Below, piece after piece: positions 1 to 9,299 of a stretch of DNA of 64,000 bases. The stretch spans positions 258,848-322,847 of the forward strand of contig JAWLHK010000003.1 in assembly GCA_041690355.1 (NCBI GenBank). The letters run 5' to 3'. Each line of letters begins with the position of its first letter. Position 1 is the first letter of the stretch. A program made the position numbers and the translations under genes. This stretch comes from JAWLHK01 sp041690355 [NCBI: bacterium] (GTDB lineage Bacteria > J088 > JAWLBW01). The notes under the pieces are model-generated. The model worked only from the letters and a program-made list of their open reading frames with translations, did not search any database and was not told where the DNA came from.

Positions 1-2
1 CC

Positions 3-731
3 AACGCCATCAAATACACCGAGCGCGGTTCGGTCAGGCTGCGCGTGCGCTGTTCGCCACTCGACCTGCGCTGCGACGTCACCGATACCGGCCCCGGAAT
101 TCCGCGCAGCGAGCATGGGCGGGTCTTCGAAGAGTTTCACCGCCTGCAGCCCCGCCAGGAGGGGACGGGCCTCGGCCTGTCGATCACCAAGGGGCTCGTC
201 GAAGTTCTGGGCGGCCGCATCCGCCTCGACAGTGAGCCGGGGCGCGGAAGCCGGTTCGAAGTCGCCGTCCCCCGCCTGGCCCCCCGGGCCGAACCGATCG
301 AGCGAAGGCAGGGGAGCGACCTGTATTTCGAGACGGGTTCAGGCGCCGGACGGATTCTCATCGTCGACGACAACGCCGACAACCGCGATCTGCTGCGCGA
401 GCTGCTTGTGGAACAGGGCTTTGCCGTCGACGCCGTCGAAGACGGGCGCGATTGCCTCGAGTTCCTGAGCCGCAGCCTGCCCGATCTCATCGTCATGGAC
501 ATGATGATGCCGCAGATCGACGGATTCGAGACGACGCGCCGCCTGCGCAGCATCTATCCGGCCAACAAACTCCCGGTCATCGGCGTGACGGCGCTGGCCG
601 GCGAACAGGATCGCGAACGGGTGCTCGCCGCCGGTTGCAACCACTGTTTGACAAAGCCCATCGACCTGCGCCAGCTCCTGCACGTCATCCACACGTGGAT
701 CGACGGCCTCGACAAGGCGAAGTCCGGATAA
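3..731 (+). CDS. Hybrid sensor histidine kinase, C-terminal part (HATPase + receiver)
   Basis: The gene runs in from the left edge; the open frame is readable from base 3 with no start in the window. The first residues, NAIKYTERGSV, are the N-box of a histidine-kinase ATP-binding domain. They are followed by the G1 box (DTGPGIP) and G2 box (GTGLGLSI). After a short linker comes a complete receiver domain, beginning RILIVDDN, with the phospho-accepting aspartate in VMDMMMP (codon near base 498), a conserved Thr in GVTAL and the Lys in LTKPID. It is therefore a hybrid kinase passing phosphate to its own C-terminal receiver. The sensor input lies outside the window, so the stimulus is unknown. 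The gene ends just before the promoter of the lipoprotein operon, which appears to be a separate unit. Confidence 0.93.
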   Translation, partial: NAIKYTERGSVRLRVRCSPLDLRCDVTDTGPGIPRSEHGRVFEEFHRLQPRQEGTGLGLSITKGLVEVLGGRIRLDSEPGRGSRFEVAVPRLAPRAEPIERRQGSDLYFETGSGAGRILIVDDNADNRDLLRELLVEQGFAVDAVEDGRDCLEFLSRSLPDLIVMDMMMPQIDGFETTRRLRSIYPANKLPVIGVTALAGEQDRERVLAAGCNHCLTKPIDLRQLLHVIHTWIDGLDKAKSG

Positions 732-759
732 TTACAGGAATTTTTACCATCCCGACGGC

Positions 760-788
760 TTGACCCCCTCCCGGCGAAGTGGTATTGT
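760..788 (+). promoter_or_regulatory. Sigma70-like promoter of the lipoprotein operon
   Basis: TTGACC (760-765) and TATTGT (783-788) are separated by exactly 17 bases in the short gap after the histidine kinase, 56 bases upstream of the first lipoprotein start. Spacing and sequence fit a housekeeping promoter; no experiment supports it. Confidence 0.55.
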
Positions 789-843
789 TACTAACTGCCT
801 GTTTACCAAGGCGCGAACCACTCCGCTGGTCTGGGAGCCGACC

Positions 844-3309
844 ATGAAAACCTCCGTAGCCCCGGTGTTTACGCTGCTGGCCGCCCTTAGCGTTGCGGCC
901 TGCGACAACGACCCCGCCCCGTCCGCCGTATGCAAACCGCGTTTGGTAAGCCTTGCGCCGACGCAGAAAACGGCGCACACGGCGAACGTCGGAGAATTCG
1001 TTTCGTTCTTCGCCGAGGATGCCGGCTGCGCAGAGGGCGAGCAGTACAACGTCCGCTGGAAGCTCGGCGACAAGGTGGTCAGCTACGCGAACGATTATCT
1101 GTTCGTCGCCTGTTCTACCGACATTCCCGACGGCCAGCAGGAGGCCGTATTCGATGTCATGGCCGAGGCTGTGACCTACACGACCACCGAAGATTCCACC
1201 CAGGAGGTTGTCGTAGCCTCGCATGCGTGGAAGCTCACCGTGCGCGACATCGCGCGCCCCGATCGCCCGTCCTGCTACGAGAAATCGATCAGCGACGTGC
1301 AGAACCTGACGAGCGCCGACACCGAAGAGGGTCAGCAGCAGCTCAAGGACGCCGCCACCTGCCTCGACACCTACCTCGCCGATTACGCCTGCGATTTCGA
1401 AGCCGCCTATGCCACGGCGCTGGCCAAATCGGCCCTGTTCGGCGAAAGCCTTTTCCCCCGCTACATGGACCGTCTGAACTTCAGCCAGGAAGACGTCCAG
1501 GCGATTGTCGAAGACGAAATCGAGCCCATCCGCCGCAACTTCCTGGTCATCACCGAGAAGGCGCCCGATGATTTCGCGTTCTTCGTGCAGGGGCTCTTCG
1601 AGGTCTTCGTCATGAAGGATGCGCCCGACCTCGAGGGGGACGACACCATCCGCATGTATGCGAACGGAAGTCACGACAAGGGCGAAGCGCGCATGATTCT
1701 CACGATGCTGAACGCCCTCGACGGGTTTCTGAGCATCATGCTCGCCAACGAAGGGGCCATCGAGTTCGGCCTGCACACGCCCCCCGGCGAAAACTCGACG
1801 ACGATTCAGAACCGGCTCATCACGAACCTCGAGGCCGATCCGGAATTCTTCACCTTTGCCGACGCCGTCGACGATGCGGGCGCCGAGGTTGCCGACGCTG
1901 AAGGCAAGCGGCTGATGAAGCTTGCGCAGAACCATTTCATCCAGGCGATCGAGAACGCGGTGCTCGTCTTCGACCGGGTGCGCAGCGAGACCCACGACCA
2001 GGCGAACGACCTGATCCGCTACTGGGACTGCGGGCTCGACGCCGTCTGCCCCGCCCGCTGCAGCTATATGCCCCAGGGGCAGTACATCAATCCGTCGCTC
2101 AAGGGCGACACGGCTGAATACAATGAGACTTTCTTTCAGAGCTGCGAAGAGGCCGGCGGCAGCTACGAAGATCGCAACCTGAACGGCAAGTGCGACGAGA
2201 AGTGGACGCGCGCCGATCTGGGGGAATGCAATCAGGCCTTCGACGACGGCGAAATCATCGGCACGACGCGCATCGCCTGGGGCCAGAGTGCACCGAAGCG
2301 CCAGGCCCCGCAGACCGACGTCAAGGTCATTCAGAAAGTGCTGCGTATCCTGCAGGATAACCTGCGCGGGCCCGATGCCCTGCCGCTCGACAAGATCGGC
2401 GAAGAGGCCGGGCTGGCGCCGCGTTTCATCTCGAGCGGCATGCTGGCGTTGGGCATCCCCTATCCCGAGGTTCGCCTGAGCGAGTTCTTCGTCACCCCGA
2501 ACAGCTTTCGCCAGCTCGTGCCCCTCTACAGCAAGGCCGAGAAGATGTTCATTCTCTCTCTCGAGAACGAACCCTTCGACGACTTCGGGTACGACTGGCT
2601 GGCCGACAAAGACGAACCGCATTACGGCAAGGCGACCAATCCCGACAACCCGTCGGACACGACCTGGAACCCGCTCGATCCGGCCTTCGACAACCTGGAT
2701 CCATTCTGCAACCCGATCTGCAACGAGAACGACGGTCGCGACAACGACGGCGACGGGCTGGTCGACTGGAACGACCGCAAGTACGGGATTACCAAGGATC
2801 TCGGCGTCGAGGGGAATTTCGTTTTCGATTTCATCGACGCGCAACCCCACAACGGCGTGCACGACCCGGGCGAAAAAAGCGAATGGTTCAAGGACGTAGG
2901 TACCGTCAATGCTTCGGGCCGCACGATCGGAGCCGGAGACAAGAAATGGAACAAGGCCGACCGCGCGCACCAGTGGCCCACGGGCGCCGACGTCGGGCCC
3001 GTTTCGGATCTTGCGCGCGAGGATGATCCCCCGAACGGCGCCCTCACCGAACTGCCCGACGGTCTCTACGATCCGTACTACTTCATGTTTCAGGACCCGA
3101 CCTTCAGCGGCCTGGTGCACTTCATCGTCGATCCGAACCGCCCCACGGTCGACCTGACGAACAGCAACGGCGTCTCGCTGCCAAACAACGCGCGGCTCCA
3201 CCGCTTTGAATCCAAGGTGCTCGATACGCTGTTCGAATTCGAGTTCCGCGAGGCCAACGCGCACCCGTGCGCCTACGCCAATTCGACACTCTGCAATCGC
3301 TGGGAGTAA
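844..3309 (+). CDS. Large secreted lipoprotein of unknown function
   Basis: The open frame begins further upstream, but the ATG at 844 is preferred because it opens a signal peptide (MKTSVAPVFTLLAALSVAAC) with a lipobox (LSVAAC) and a GGGAG ribosome-binding site precedes it. The mature protein is about 800 residues. It has several cysteine pairs and, near two thirds of its length, an aspartate-rich stretch (NDGRDNDGDGLVDWND) like the calcium-binding thrombospondin type 3 or EF-hand loops of surface proteins. I recognise no enzymatic motif. It is first of three consecutive lipoprotein genes with gaps of 6 and -1 bases, so the three are probably co-transcribed and may form one envelope assembly. 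Function is unknown. Confidence 0.85.
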   Translation: MKTSVAPVFTLLAALSVAACDNDPAPSAVCKPRLVSLAPTQKTAHTANVGEFVSFFAEDAGCAEGEQYNVRWKLGDKVVSYANDYLFVACSTDIPDGQQEAVFDVMAEAVTYTTTEDSTQEVVVASHAWKLTVRDIARPDRPSCYEKSISDVQNLTSADTEEGQQQLKDAATCLDTYLADYACDFEAAYATALAKSALFGESLFPRYMDRLNFSQEDVQAIVEDEIEPIRRNFLVITEKAPDDFAFFVQGLFEVFVMKDAPDLEGDDTIRMYANGSHDKGEARMILTMLNALDGFLSIMLANEGAIEFGLHTPPGENSTTIQNRLITNLEADPEFFTFADAVDDAGAEVADAEGKRLMKLAQNHFIQAIENAVLVFDRVRSETHDQANDLIRYWDCGLDAVCPARCSYMPQGQYINPSLKGDTAEYNETFFQSCEEAGGSYEDRNLNGKCDEKWTRADLGECNQAFDDGEIIGTTRIAWGQSAPKRQAPQTDVKVIQKVLRILQDNLRGPDALPLDKIGEEAGLAPRFISSGMLALGIPYPEVRLSEFFVTPNSFRQLVPLYSKAEKMFILSLENEPFDDFGYDWLADKDEPHYGKATNPDNPSDTTWNPLDPAFDNLDPFCNPICNENDGRDNDGDGLVDWNDRKYGITKDLGVEGNFVFDFIDAQPHNGVHDPGEKSEWFKDVGTVNASGRTIGAGDKKWNKADRAHQWPTGADVGPVSDLAREDDPPNGALTELPDGLYDPYYFMFQDPTFSGLVHFIVDPNRPTVDLTNSNGVSLPNNARLHRFESKVLDTLFEFEFREANAHPCAYANSTLCNRWE

Positions 3310-3315
3310 TCGTTC

Positions 3316-6165
3316 ATGCGTCAACGCCTGCTCGCCGCAGCGCTCGCCGCGGCATCCTTCGCCCCTTTCGCCGCCTGCACGAGCGAACCACCTCAGGTCT
3401 GCGACGGCATTCCCAATGTGGCCTTCAGCAAGGATCCGACCGCGCTCTATCCGAGCGGCGGCGGATGTCTGTACGTCGATCTGCGCCTGGCCTGCGCCGA
3501 GGCCGACGACGTTCCGGCGGCGACGACCGTGTGCATGACGCTCGACGGCACCGACCCCGATCCCAGCCGGGCGTCGACCTATTGCCTGCCGGCGCCCGTG
3601 CGCGAGATTCCGATCTGCACGGCGGGTAAGACCTGCCTGCGCTATTACCTCGTCGGCGCCGACGGCAGCCAGGGGAGCGTGCAGGAAACCTGCTACACCG
3701 TCGCGCCGCCGCCGGTGGTCACCTGTGAACCCGGCTCGCGCCTGTCGAATCAGGACGTCGAAGTCAGCCTGCGCAGCAGCAAGGAAAAGACGACCATCGT
3801 CTACACCACCGACGGCACCGACCCCGATCCGGAAGACGTGAACGCCCAGAAGGCCCCCGCGCCGGTCGCGCTCTCGCTCAGCCGGACCACGACGGTCAAG
3901 TTCATCGGCATCGACGAAGCCGGCAACGTGAGCGCCCGCGAGAGCTGCACTTACCAGATCGACAAGGTGGCCCCCATCACGACGGCCGATCCGACGCCCG
4001 AAGCGGCGCCGGCGGCGGGCAACATCGCGCTTGCGCTGCAGACGAACGAATCGGCGACGATCTATTACACAACCGACGGGTCGACTCCGGATCCGCAGCG
4101 CATCGAACCCGACGGCACCACGCAGTACGCGCTGCTGCAGGCGAGCACGACGCTCACGCGCAGCGCCTTCGTCACCTTCTACGCCGTCGACATGGCGGGC
4201 AACGTCGAGACGCCGACGCAGGAGTTGGTCTATCACATCGGCGGCAAGCCGGCGGTCGGCGTGAACCCGTCGGGCGGCTTCTTTGCCGAGACGGCCATCG
4301 ACGTCACGCTGCGCGCCGCCCCCGCCAACGAAGACGACCCGTATGAAATCTGGTATACGACCAACGGCGACGACCCGGCCCGCAACGGCTCGACGAGCAC
4401 GAAGTGCCCGGGCGATCCCTGCGTGATCTCCGACTTTGACCAGGAAGGGGAATACGAGCTCAAGTACATCGCCGTTTCGAACCCCGGCGCGGGTACCGAG
4501 AAAACCTCCGATATCCACTCGGCGGTCTTCCTGCTCGGCGTGACCGCCCCCCCGTTCTTTCGGGAATACAATTTCACGCAGGCGAATTTGATGGACGCCG
4601 GCGATACCGACCTGACCGTCGAGATGAGCACGGCGAAGGGCTATGCGCGCCTGCGCCGCGTGCGGCCGACTTACGTGGGGGGCACCAACATTCCGCGCAA
4701 TGACTACGCCACGGGTCTCGAGGCCCGCTGGGCGGCCGTCAACGGCGGCAGCGGCCTGCACGTCTACTACGCCATGGGCAGTGGCGCCTACGGAGAGCTG
4801 CGGGAGTACGTCAGTACGAACCTGACCGGGGCGCTCTGGTCGCAATGTTTCCCGATGAATCTCTTCTTCAATGCCGGATGCGGGGTGGGGACGATCATCG
4901 GGCCGGTTCTGGGGGTGTCGCCCTTCATCGACAACACCTTCCGGGTGAACCTGATTACGCCGTGGACGGCTGCCAACAACCAGGGGGGCATTGCCCGCTG
5001 GACGTTCACCTACGGCGGCGCCGTCACACGCCCCTGGACGCACACGAACCAGACGCAGTTCGCGCAGGTCGGCGACGCCGTCGCCGACGAGTTCTATGGT
5101 CCCCAGGAACTTCCGAAGTCTGACTCGGTCGTCGATACCTTCTCGCAAACGGCTTTCATCCCCCGGCACACGGGTGGTCAGCATACGGTCTGGGCCTATG
5201 AGGTCACGAACGGGACCCAGAAGGCCGGCACCACGCCCCCCGCCCTTTCGGCGCGCGCAACTGCACTGGCGACGTTCACGACGCCGAGCTTCGCACGCCT
5301 GCTGGGGGTCGGAACCGAAAATGGGAAGTTCCTGATTCTCAACCAGGCCACGCTGGCCACCATCGCCACCATCGGGGGCTCCTGCCCGACTGGCGTTCCC
5401 TGCAGGGTCAACAGCGTGTCGTGGGTGACCACGGGGGGGAACAACTACGCGCTGCTCGGCATGGGATACTACAGCGACCCGGTGACCGGGCAGGTTGCGG
5501 TCGTAAGGGTGGACAACAGCGGAAACATCACAGGTGTCGACGCGGCGGCCCTGCCGACGACCGACGATTTCGCCATCCGCGGGCCGGTCGAAGCCATCCG
5601 TGTTGCGACCGGGACCAACGTCGCCGTGGCCGCCATCCGCGAGCAGGGGATCGTGCTCTTCGACTTGACCGACCTGGCCAACCTCCAGGTGCACTCGCGC
5701 GGCTTTGCTGCCGGGCGCGACTTCAGCGACACCTACTTCACGGCCGTCGACATCGACCTGAATCAGACCGGGACGGGAACGCAGAACCGCATTCTCGCCG
5801 TCGACGGCGCGACCTATCAGACCGACAACGGGGCGCCCCGCAGTGACGGCGGCTTCCGCGTATTCGAGCTGCCGTCGAACGTCGACGCCTGGGAGACCAC
5901 CGGCGAGTTCGTATCCACGAACATCAACGGCGCCAAGCGGGTGAGCTCGGTTACGCTCGAAGCGGCCACGCCCGATCCGCTCGACGGGGTCACCGTCAAG
6001 TTCCGCGCCGACGGCGTCGACCTCGACGAACCGGTCGGGATCGGCAACCGCCTGAACTTCGACAACCCGCCGCTTGATCTGCGCTTCCGCCTCATCTTCT
6101 CGGGTGACGGCTCGGCCACGAAGCAGGTCAAGTATCTCAAGTTCAAAATGACTCCGGTTGAATAA
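3316..6165 (+). CDS. Lipoprotein with chitobiase C-terminal-like repeats
   Basis: This 949-residue protein starts with a signal peptide ending in a lipobox (PFAAC). Roughly residues 60-330 contain repeated units of the chitobiase/beta-hexosaminidase C-terminal type. Their hallmark is TIVYTTDGTDPDP, TIYYTTDGSTPDP and IWYTTNGDDPARN, each followed by a strand ending in a phrase such as FIGIDEAGNVS. These are Ig-like beta modules common in large surface proteins, usually structural. The C-terminal half has segments like GVGTENGKFLIL, NYALLGMGYY and GIVLFDLTDLANL that look like beta-propeller blades. No catalytic residues are evident. It lies 6 bases after the preceding lipoprotein gene and overlaps the next by one base, so it is an operon member. 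It could bind carbohydrate or another envelope protein; that is inference. Confidence 0.85.
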   Translation: MRQRLLAAALAAASFAPFAACTSEPPQVCDGIPNVAFSKDPTALYPSGGGCLYVDLRLACAEADDVPAATTVCMTLDGTDPDPSRASTYCLPAPVREIPICTAGKTCLRYYLVGADGSQGSVQETCYTVAPPPVVTCEPGSRLSNQDVEVSLRSSKEKTTIVYTTDGTDPDPEDVNAQKAPAPVALSLSRTTTVKFIGIDEAGNVSARESCTYQIDKVAPITTADPTPEAAPAAGNIALALQTNESATIYYTTDGSTPDPQRIEPDGTTQYALLQASTTLTRSAFVTFYAVDMAGNVETPTQELVYHIGGKPAVGVNPSGGFFAETAIDVTLRAAPANEDDPYEIWYTTNGDDPARNGSTSTKCPGDPCVISDFDQEGEYELKYIAVSNPGAGTEKTSDIHSAVFLLGVTAPPFFREYNFTQANLMDAGDTDLTVEMSTAKGYARLRRVRPTYVGGTNIPRNDYATGLEARWAAVNGGSGLHVYYAMGSGAYGELREYVSTNLTGALWSQCFPMNLFFNAGCGVGTIIGPVLGVSPFIDNTFRVNLITPWTAANNQGGIARWTFTYGGAVTRPWTHTNQTQFAQVGDAVADEFYGPQELPKSDSVVDTFSQTAFIPRHTGGQHTVWAYEVTNGTQKAGTTPPALSARATALATFTTPSFARLLGVGTENGKFLILNQATLATIATIGGSCPTGVPCRVNSVSWVTTGGNNYALLGMGYYSDPVTGQVAVVRVDNSGNITGVDAAALPTTDDFAIRGPVEAIRVATGTNVAVAAIREQGIVLFDLTDLANLQVHSRGFAAGRDFSDTYFTAVDIDLNQTGTGTQNRILAVDGATYQTDNGAPRSDGGFRVFELPSNVDAWETTGEFVSTNINGAKRVSSVTLEAATPDPLDGVTVKFRADGVDLDEPVGIGNRLNFDNPPLDLRFRLIFSGDGSATKQVKYLKFKMTPVE

Positions 6166-7394
6166 TGAAGCGCTACGTATTACCCGCCCTTCTGCTCCTC
6201 GCAGCGGCCTGCGGCCGCGAAGAGGAAGATCCTGCTCTGGAGGCGGCCGGCGCCGCGGGTGTCCAGACGGTCGTTCTGCCGTCGGACATCCAGTGGCTGA
6301 ACACCGGCATCGTCATGCGCCCCGGAACGCGCGTCCACATCCAGCCGGCGCCGTCGCAGCTCGACGAAGCCCTGGGGGTCGATGAAGCGAACATGCGCGC
6401 CGACATTCCCGCGAGCGGCTCGTTCGGGCTCCTGGCCCGTGTCGGCGAACATGGGCTGCCCGTCGCCGTGGGCGAAGGCGTTGCCCTGCAGGCGAGTTCG
6501 CACACCTGGGGCGAAGGCGTCTTCATCGGCCGCAACGGCCGGCCAAGCGATTTCAGTGCCGCGAACGGCGCCGCCGAAGACGTGACGCACGTGGCCGAGA
6601 CGGTGCTCAACGACCTGACGGTCATCCTGGAAGTCGAAAAGACGACCTCGCCGGCGCCGCTCGCCCCCGTCATGGGATTCTTTACGAGCAACCCGAGCCC
6701 GACCTTCGACTGGGATGACTCGGAAGACGCCTTCAAGTACGTCTTCGAACTCTCGATGTATCCCGACTTCCGTGACCAGCTGCTCAACCTCGAGCCCACC
6801 GCATCCAGCGTGAGCCTGGCCGCGCTCCAGAGCGACGACAACTCGGGTACGCCCACGATTCCCGGCCAGTCGAACCCCTCGGCGTCACTCGGAGAAGGGG
6901 TGTACTACTGGCGGGTGCGGGCGCAGGTGAACACCTGCCGCACCATCGCCCCCTGCTTCACGTGGACCGACCACAGCGTCGTACACGCCTTCGGCCGTGA
7001 AACTCGCGCGGCGCTCCCCCAGCCCCGGGTGCTCACGCCGGCGGCCGGCGATCGCTTCAACAGCGGCGAGCCGGTGCTTCTCGAGCTTACGCAGGTTCCC
7101 GACGCGAGCGGGCTGTTCTGGCGCTACCAGCTCTATCACGGCGCGTGCGGCACGGTGATCAACCCGGCCAACGCACAGCCCAAGACCGTGAGCCCGTGGT
7201 ACGTGTTCCGCCGCGAATTCCGCAACAACTTCATCGGCGACGCGCCCCAGCGCTATGCCGCCCGGCCGCTGCGCGACCTGTCGAACGGTTCTTACGTCGT
7301 GCGCCTGGAGACGGTCGACGGCGCCGATGGCGCGGCCCTGGATACCGCCCGCGCCGGCCGCCGCGACGTGGCCTTCACGGTCGGCTGTAACTGA
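6165..7394 (+). CDS. Lipoprotein with Ig/FN3-like region
   Basis: A 409-residue lipoprotein: the signal peptide MKRYVLPALLLLAAAC gives lipidation at Cys16, followed by an acidic stretch (GREEEDP). Its ATG shares one base with the stop of the previous gene (TAATG), a sign of translational coupling. The middle has a typical repeat of outer-surface beta modules, MGFFTSNPSPTFDWDDSED followed by YVFELSMYPDF and later YYWRVRAQV, which resembles fibronectin type III-like folds that describe a value within a cell-surface scaffold. The C-terminal third has two similar strand-rich parts. No enzyme motif is seen. As third member of the lipoprotein operon it probably acts with the two larger proteins. 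Confidence 0.82.
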   Translation: MKRYVLPALLLLAAACGREEEDPALEAAGAAGVQTVVLPSDIQWLNTGIVMRPGTRVHIQPAPSQLDEALGVDEANMRADIPASGSFGLLARVGEHGLPVAVGEGVALQASSHTWGEGVFIGRNGRPSDFSAANGAAEDVTHVAETVLNDLTVILEVEKTTSPAPLAPVMGFFTSNPSPTFDWDDSEDAFKYVFELSMYPDFRDQLLNLEPTASSVSLAALQSDDNSGTPTIPGQSNPSASLGEGVYYWRVRAQVNTCRTIAPCFTWTDHSVVHAFGRETRAALPQPRVLTPAAGDRFNSGEPVLLELTQVPDASGLFWRYQLYHGACGTVINPANAQPKTVSPWYVFRREFRNNFIGDAPQRYAARPLRDLSNGSYVVRLETVDGADGAALDTARAGRRDVAFTVGCN

Positions 7395-7415
7395 CCGGCG
7401 CACTTCGGACGTAGA

Positions 7416-7811
7416 ATGGCGCTCTCGCCTTCGCTCGTTTTGACCGCCGCGTGGCTCTTCGCCGCGCTGGCGGGTCTGGTCGCCCTGTTTCAGCTGGCCC
7501 TGGCGCTGGGGGCGCCCTGGGGGGCCGTGGCCATGGGGGGCGTCCACCCCGGACGGCTGCCACACGCCTACCGCATCGCGGCGCTCGGCCAGATGGTCCT
7601 GCTTGGCCTGCTGGCCTTGGTGGTACTGAGCGGGGCCGGCCTCTATCCCGATCCGCAGAACTGGTCGGCGGTGCTCGTCTGGGTCGCCGTCGGCTTCAGC
7701 GCCCTGGCCGTCGTGGCCAATCTGGCCACGCCGAGCCGCTGGGAGCGCCGCATCTGGGCTCCCGTGGCGGTACTCATGTTCCTGAGCAGCCTGGCGGTCG
7801 CGCTGGCCTGA
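7416..7811 (+). CDS. Four-helix inner-membrane protein, unknown
   Basis: A 131-residue protein made almost entirely of hydrophobic segments: about residues 5-28, 53-72, 85-104 and 112-130, separated by short charged loops (GVHPGRLPHAYR, ATPSRWERR). It starts 21 bases after the third lipoprotein and probably belongs to the same transcript. The fold with four helices and a basic loop before the last helix resembles small uncharacterised membrane proteins found near housekeeping genes; I cannot assign a family. It faces the convergent SRPBCC gene across only 3 bases. Confidence 0.75.
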   Translation: MALSPSLVLTAAWLFAALAGLVALFQLALALGAPWGAVAMGGVHPGRLPHAYRIAALGQMVLLGLLALVVLSGAGLYPDPQNWSAVLVWVAVGFSALAVVANLATPSRWERRIWAPVAVLMFLSSLAVALA

Positions 7812-7814
7812 CGA

Positions 7815-8240
7815 TCAGCGTTCGGCGATGCGTTTGAGCTTCTTCAGGGCGGGTCCGACGGCCGCGTTTACGGCGGCGGCGGCCCCGGCGCCCACCAGCT
7901 TGCCCACGATGGGGAGCTTCGTCTCGATCTCGGTCCAGTAGGTCACCCGAACACGTCCGCCGGGCAGCGGCTCGAGCTCGATCATGCCCTGATGCCGGCG
8001 CACGAGCGGATTCCGGACCTGATAGCCGTATCGGCGCAGTGGCTCGTGGTGACTGATGACCTCGGCCAGCGGCAGGGGGCCGGCTTTCATGACCCTGCGC
8101 CGGCCGGCGGCGTCGGGGCCGTCAGGAAGGTCGAAGCCGGTCATGCCGGGAAACCACTCGGGCCACCGGTCTGCGCTGCCGACCAGCCCCCAGATCGTCT
8201 CAGGGGAAGCGTGGATCTCAATCCGTTGCTGAAAGCGCAT
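7815..8240 (-). CDS. SRPBCC-family (START-like) protein
   Basis: A 141-residue protein with the signature of polyketide cyclase/START-like lipid-binding folds: the opening strand RIEIHASPETIWGLVGSADRWPEWFPGM is typical (I/V-x-I-x-A-P-x-x-V/I-W-x-x-x-x-D), and the family's closing long helix is represented by the last 35 residues (VGKLVGAGAAAAVNAAV...LKKLKRIAER). Such proteins bind hydrophobic ligands in a central cavity; no catalytic residue can be inferred. The size matches the family. It lies downstream of mdh on the same strand, but the mdh terminator hairpin abuts its start, so it may be separately expressed. Confidence 0.85.
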   Translation of the reverse strand: MRFQQRIEIHASPETIWGLVGSADRWPEWFPGMTGFDLPDGPDAAGRRRVMKAGPLPLAEVISHHEPLRRYGYQVRNPLVRRHQGMIELEPLPGGRVRVTYWTEIETKLPIVGKLVGAGAAAAVNAAVGPALKKLKRIAER

Positions 8241-8242
8241 GA

Positions 8243-8269
8243 AAAAACGCCCGGGGGTTGCCCCGGCGC
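8243..8269 (-). terminator. Rho-independent terminator of mdh
   Basis: On the minus strand a GC-rich stem (GCGCCGGGG / CCCCGGGCG type pairing around a CAA-rich loop) is followed by TTTTTT. It lies 9-35 bases past the mdh stop and ends just before the start of the SRPBCC gene. Confidence 0.6.
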
Positions 8270-8277
8270 TCTTGAAA

Positions 8278-9261
<984 letters not shown>

Positions 9262-9299
9262 CTACAGGGTATCACGCAGGGCCGTAGAGGGCCAACCGG

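Noticed and set aside
685-5694. A 1669-codon open frame on the minus strand opposite the lipoprotein operon
   Set aside because: It runs antisense to two real lipoprotein genes with signal peptides and repeat domains, its product is low-complexity (Arg, Gly, Val, Ala) with no motif, and it is the usual stop-free shadow of GC-rich coding sequence.
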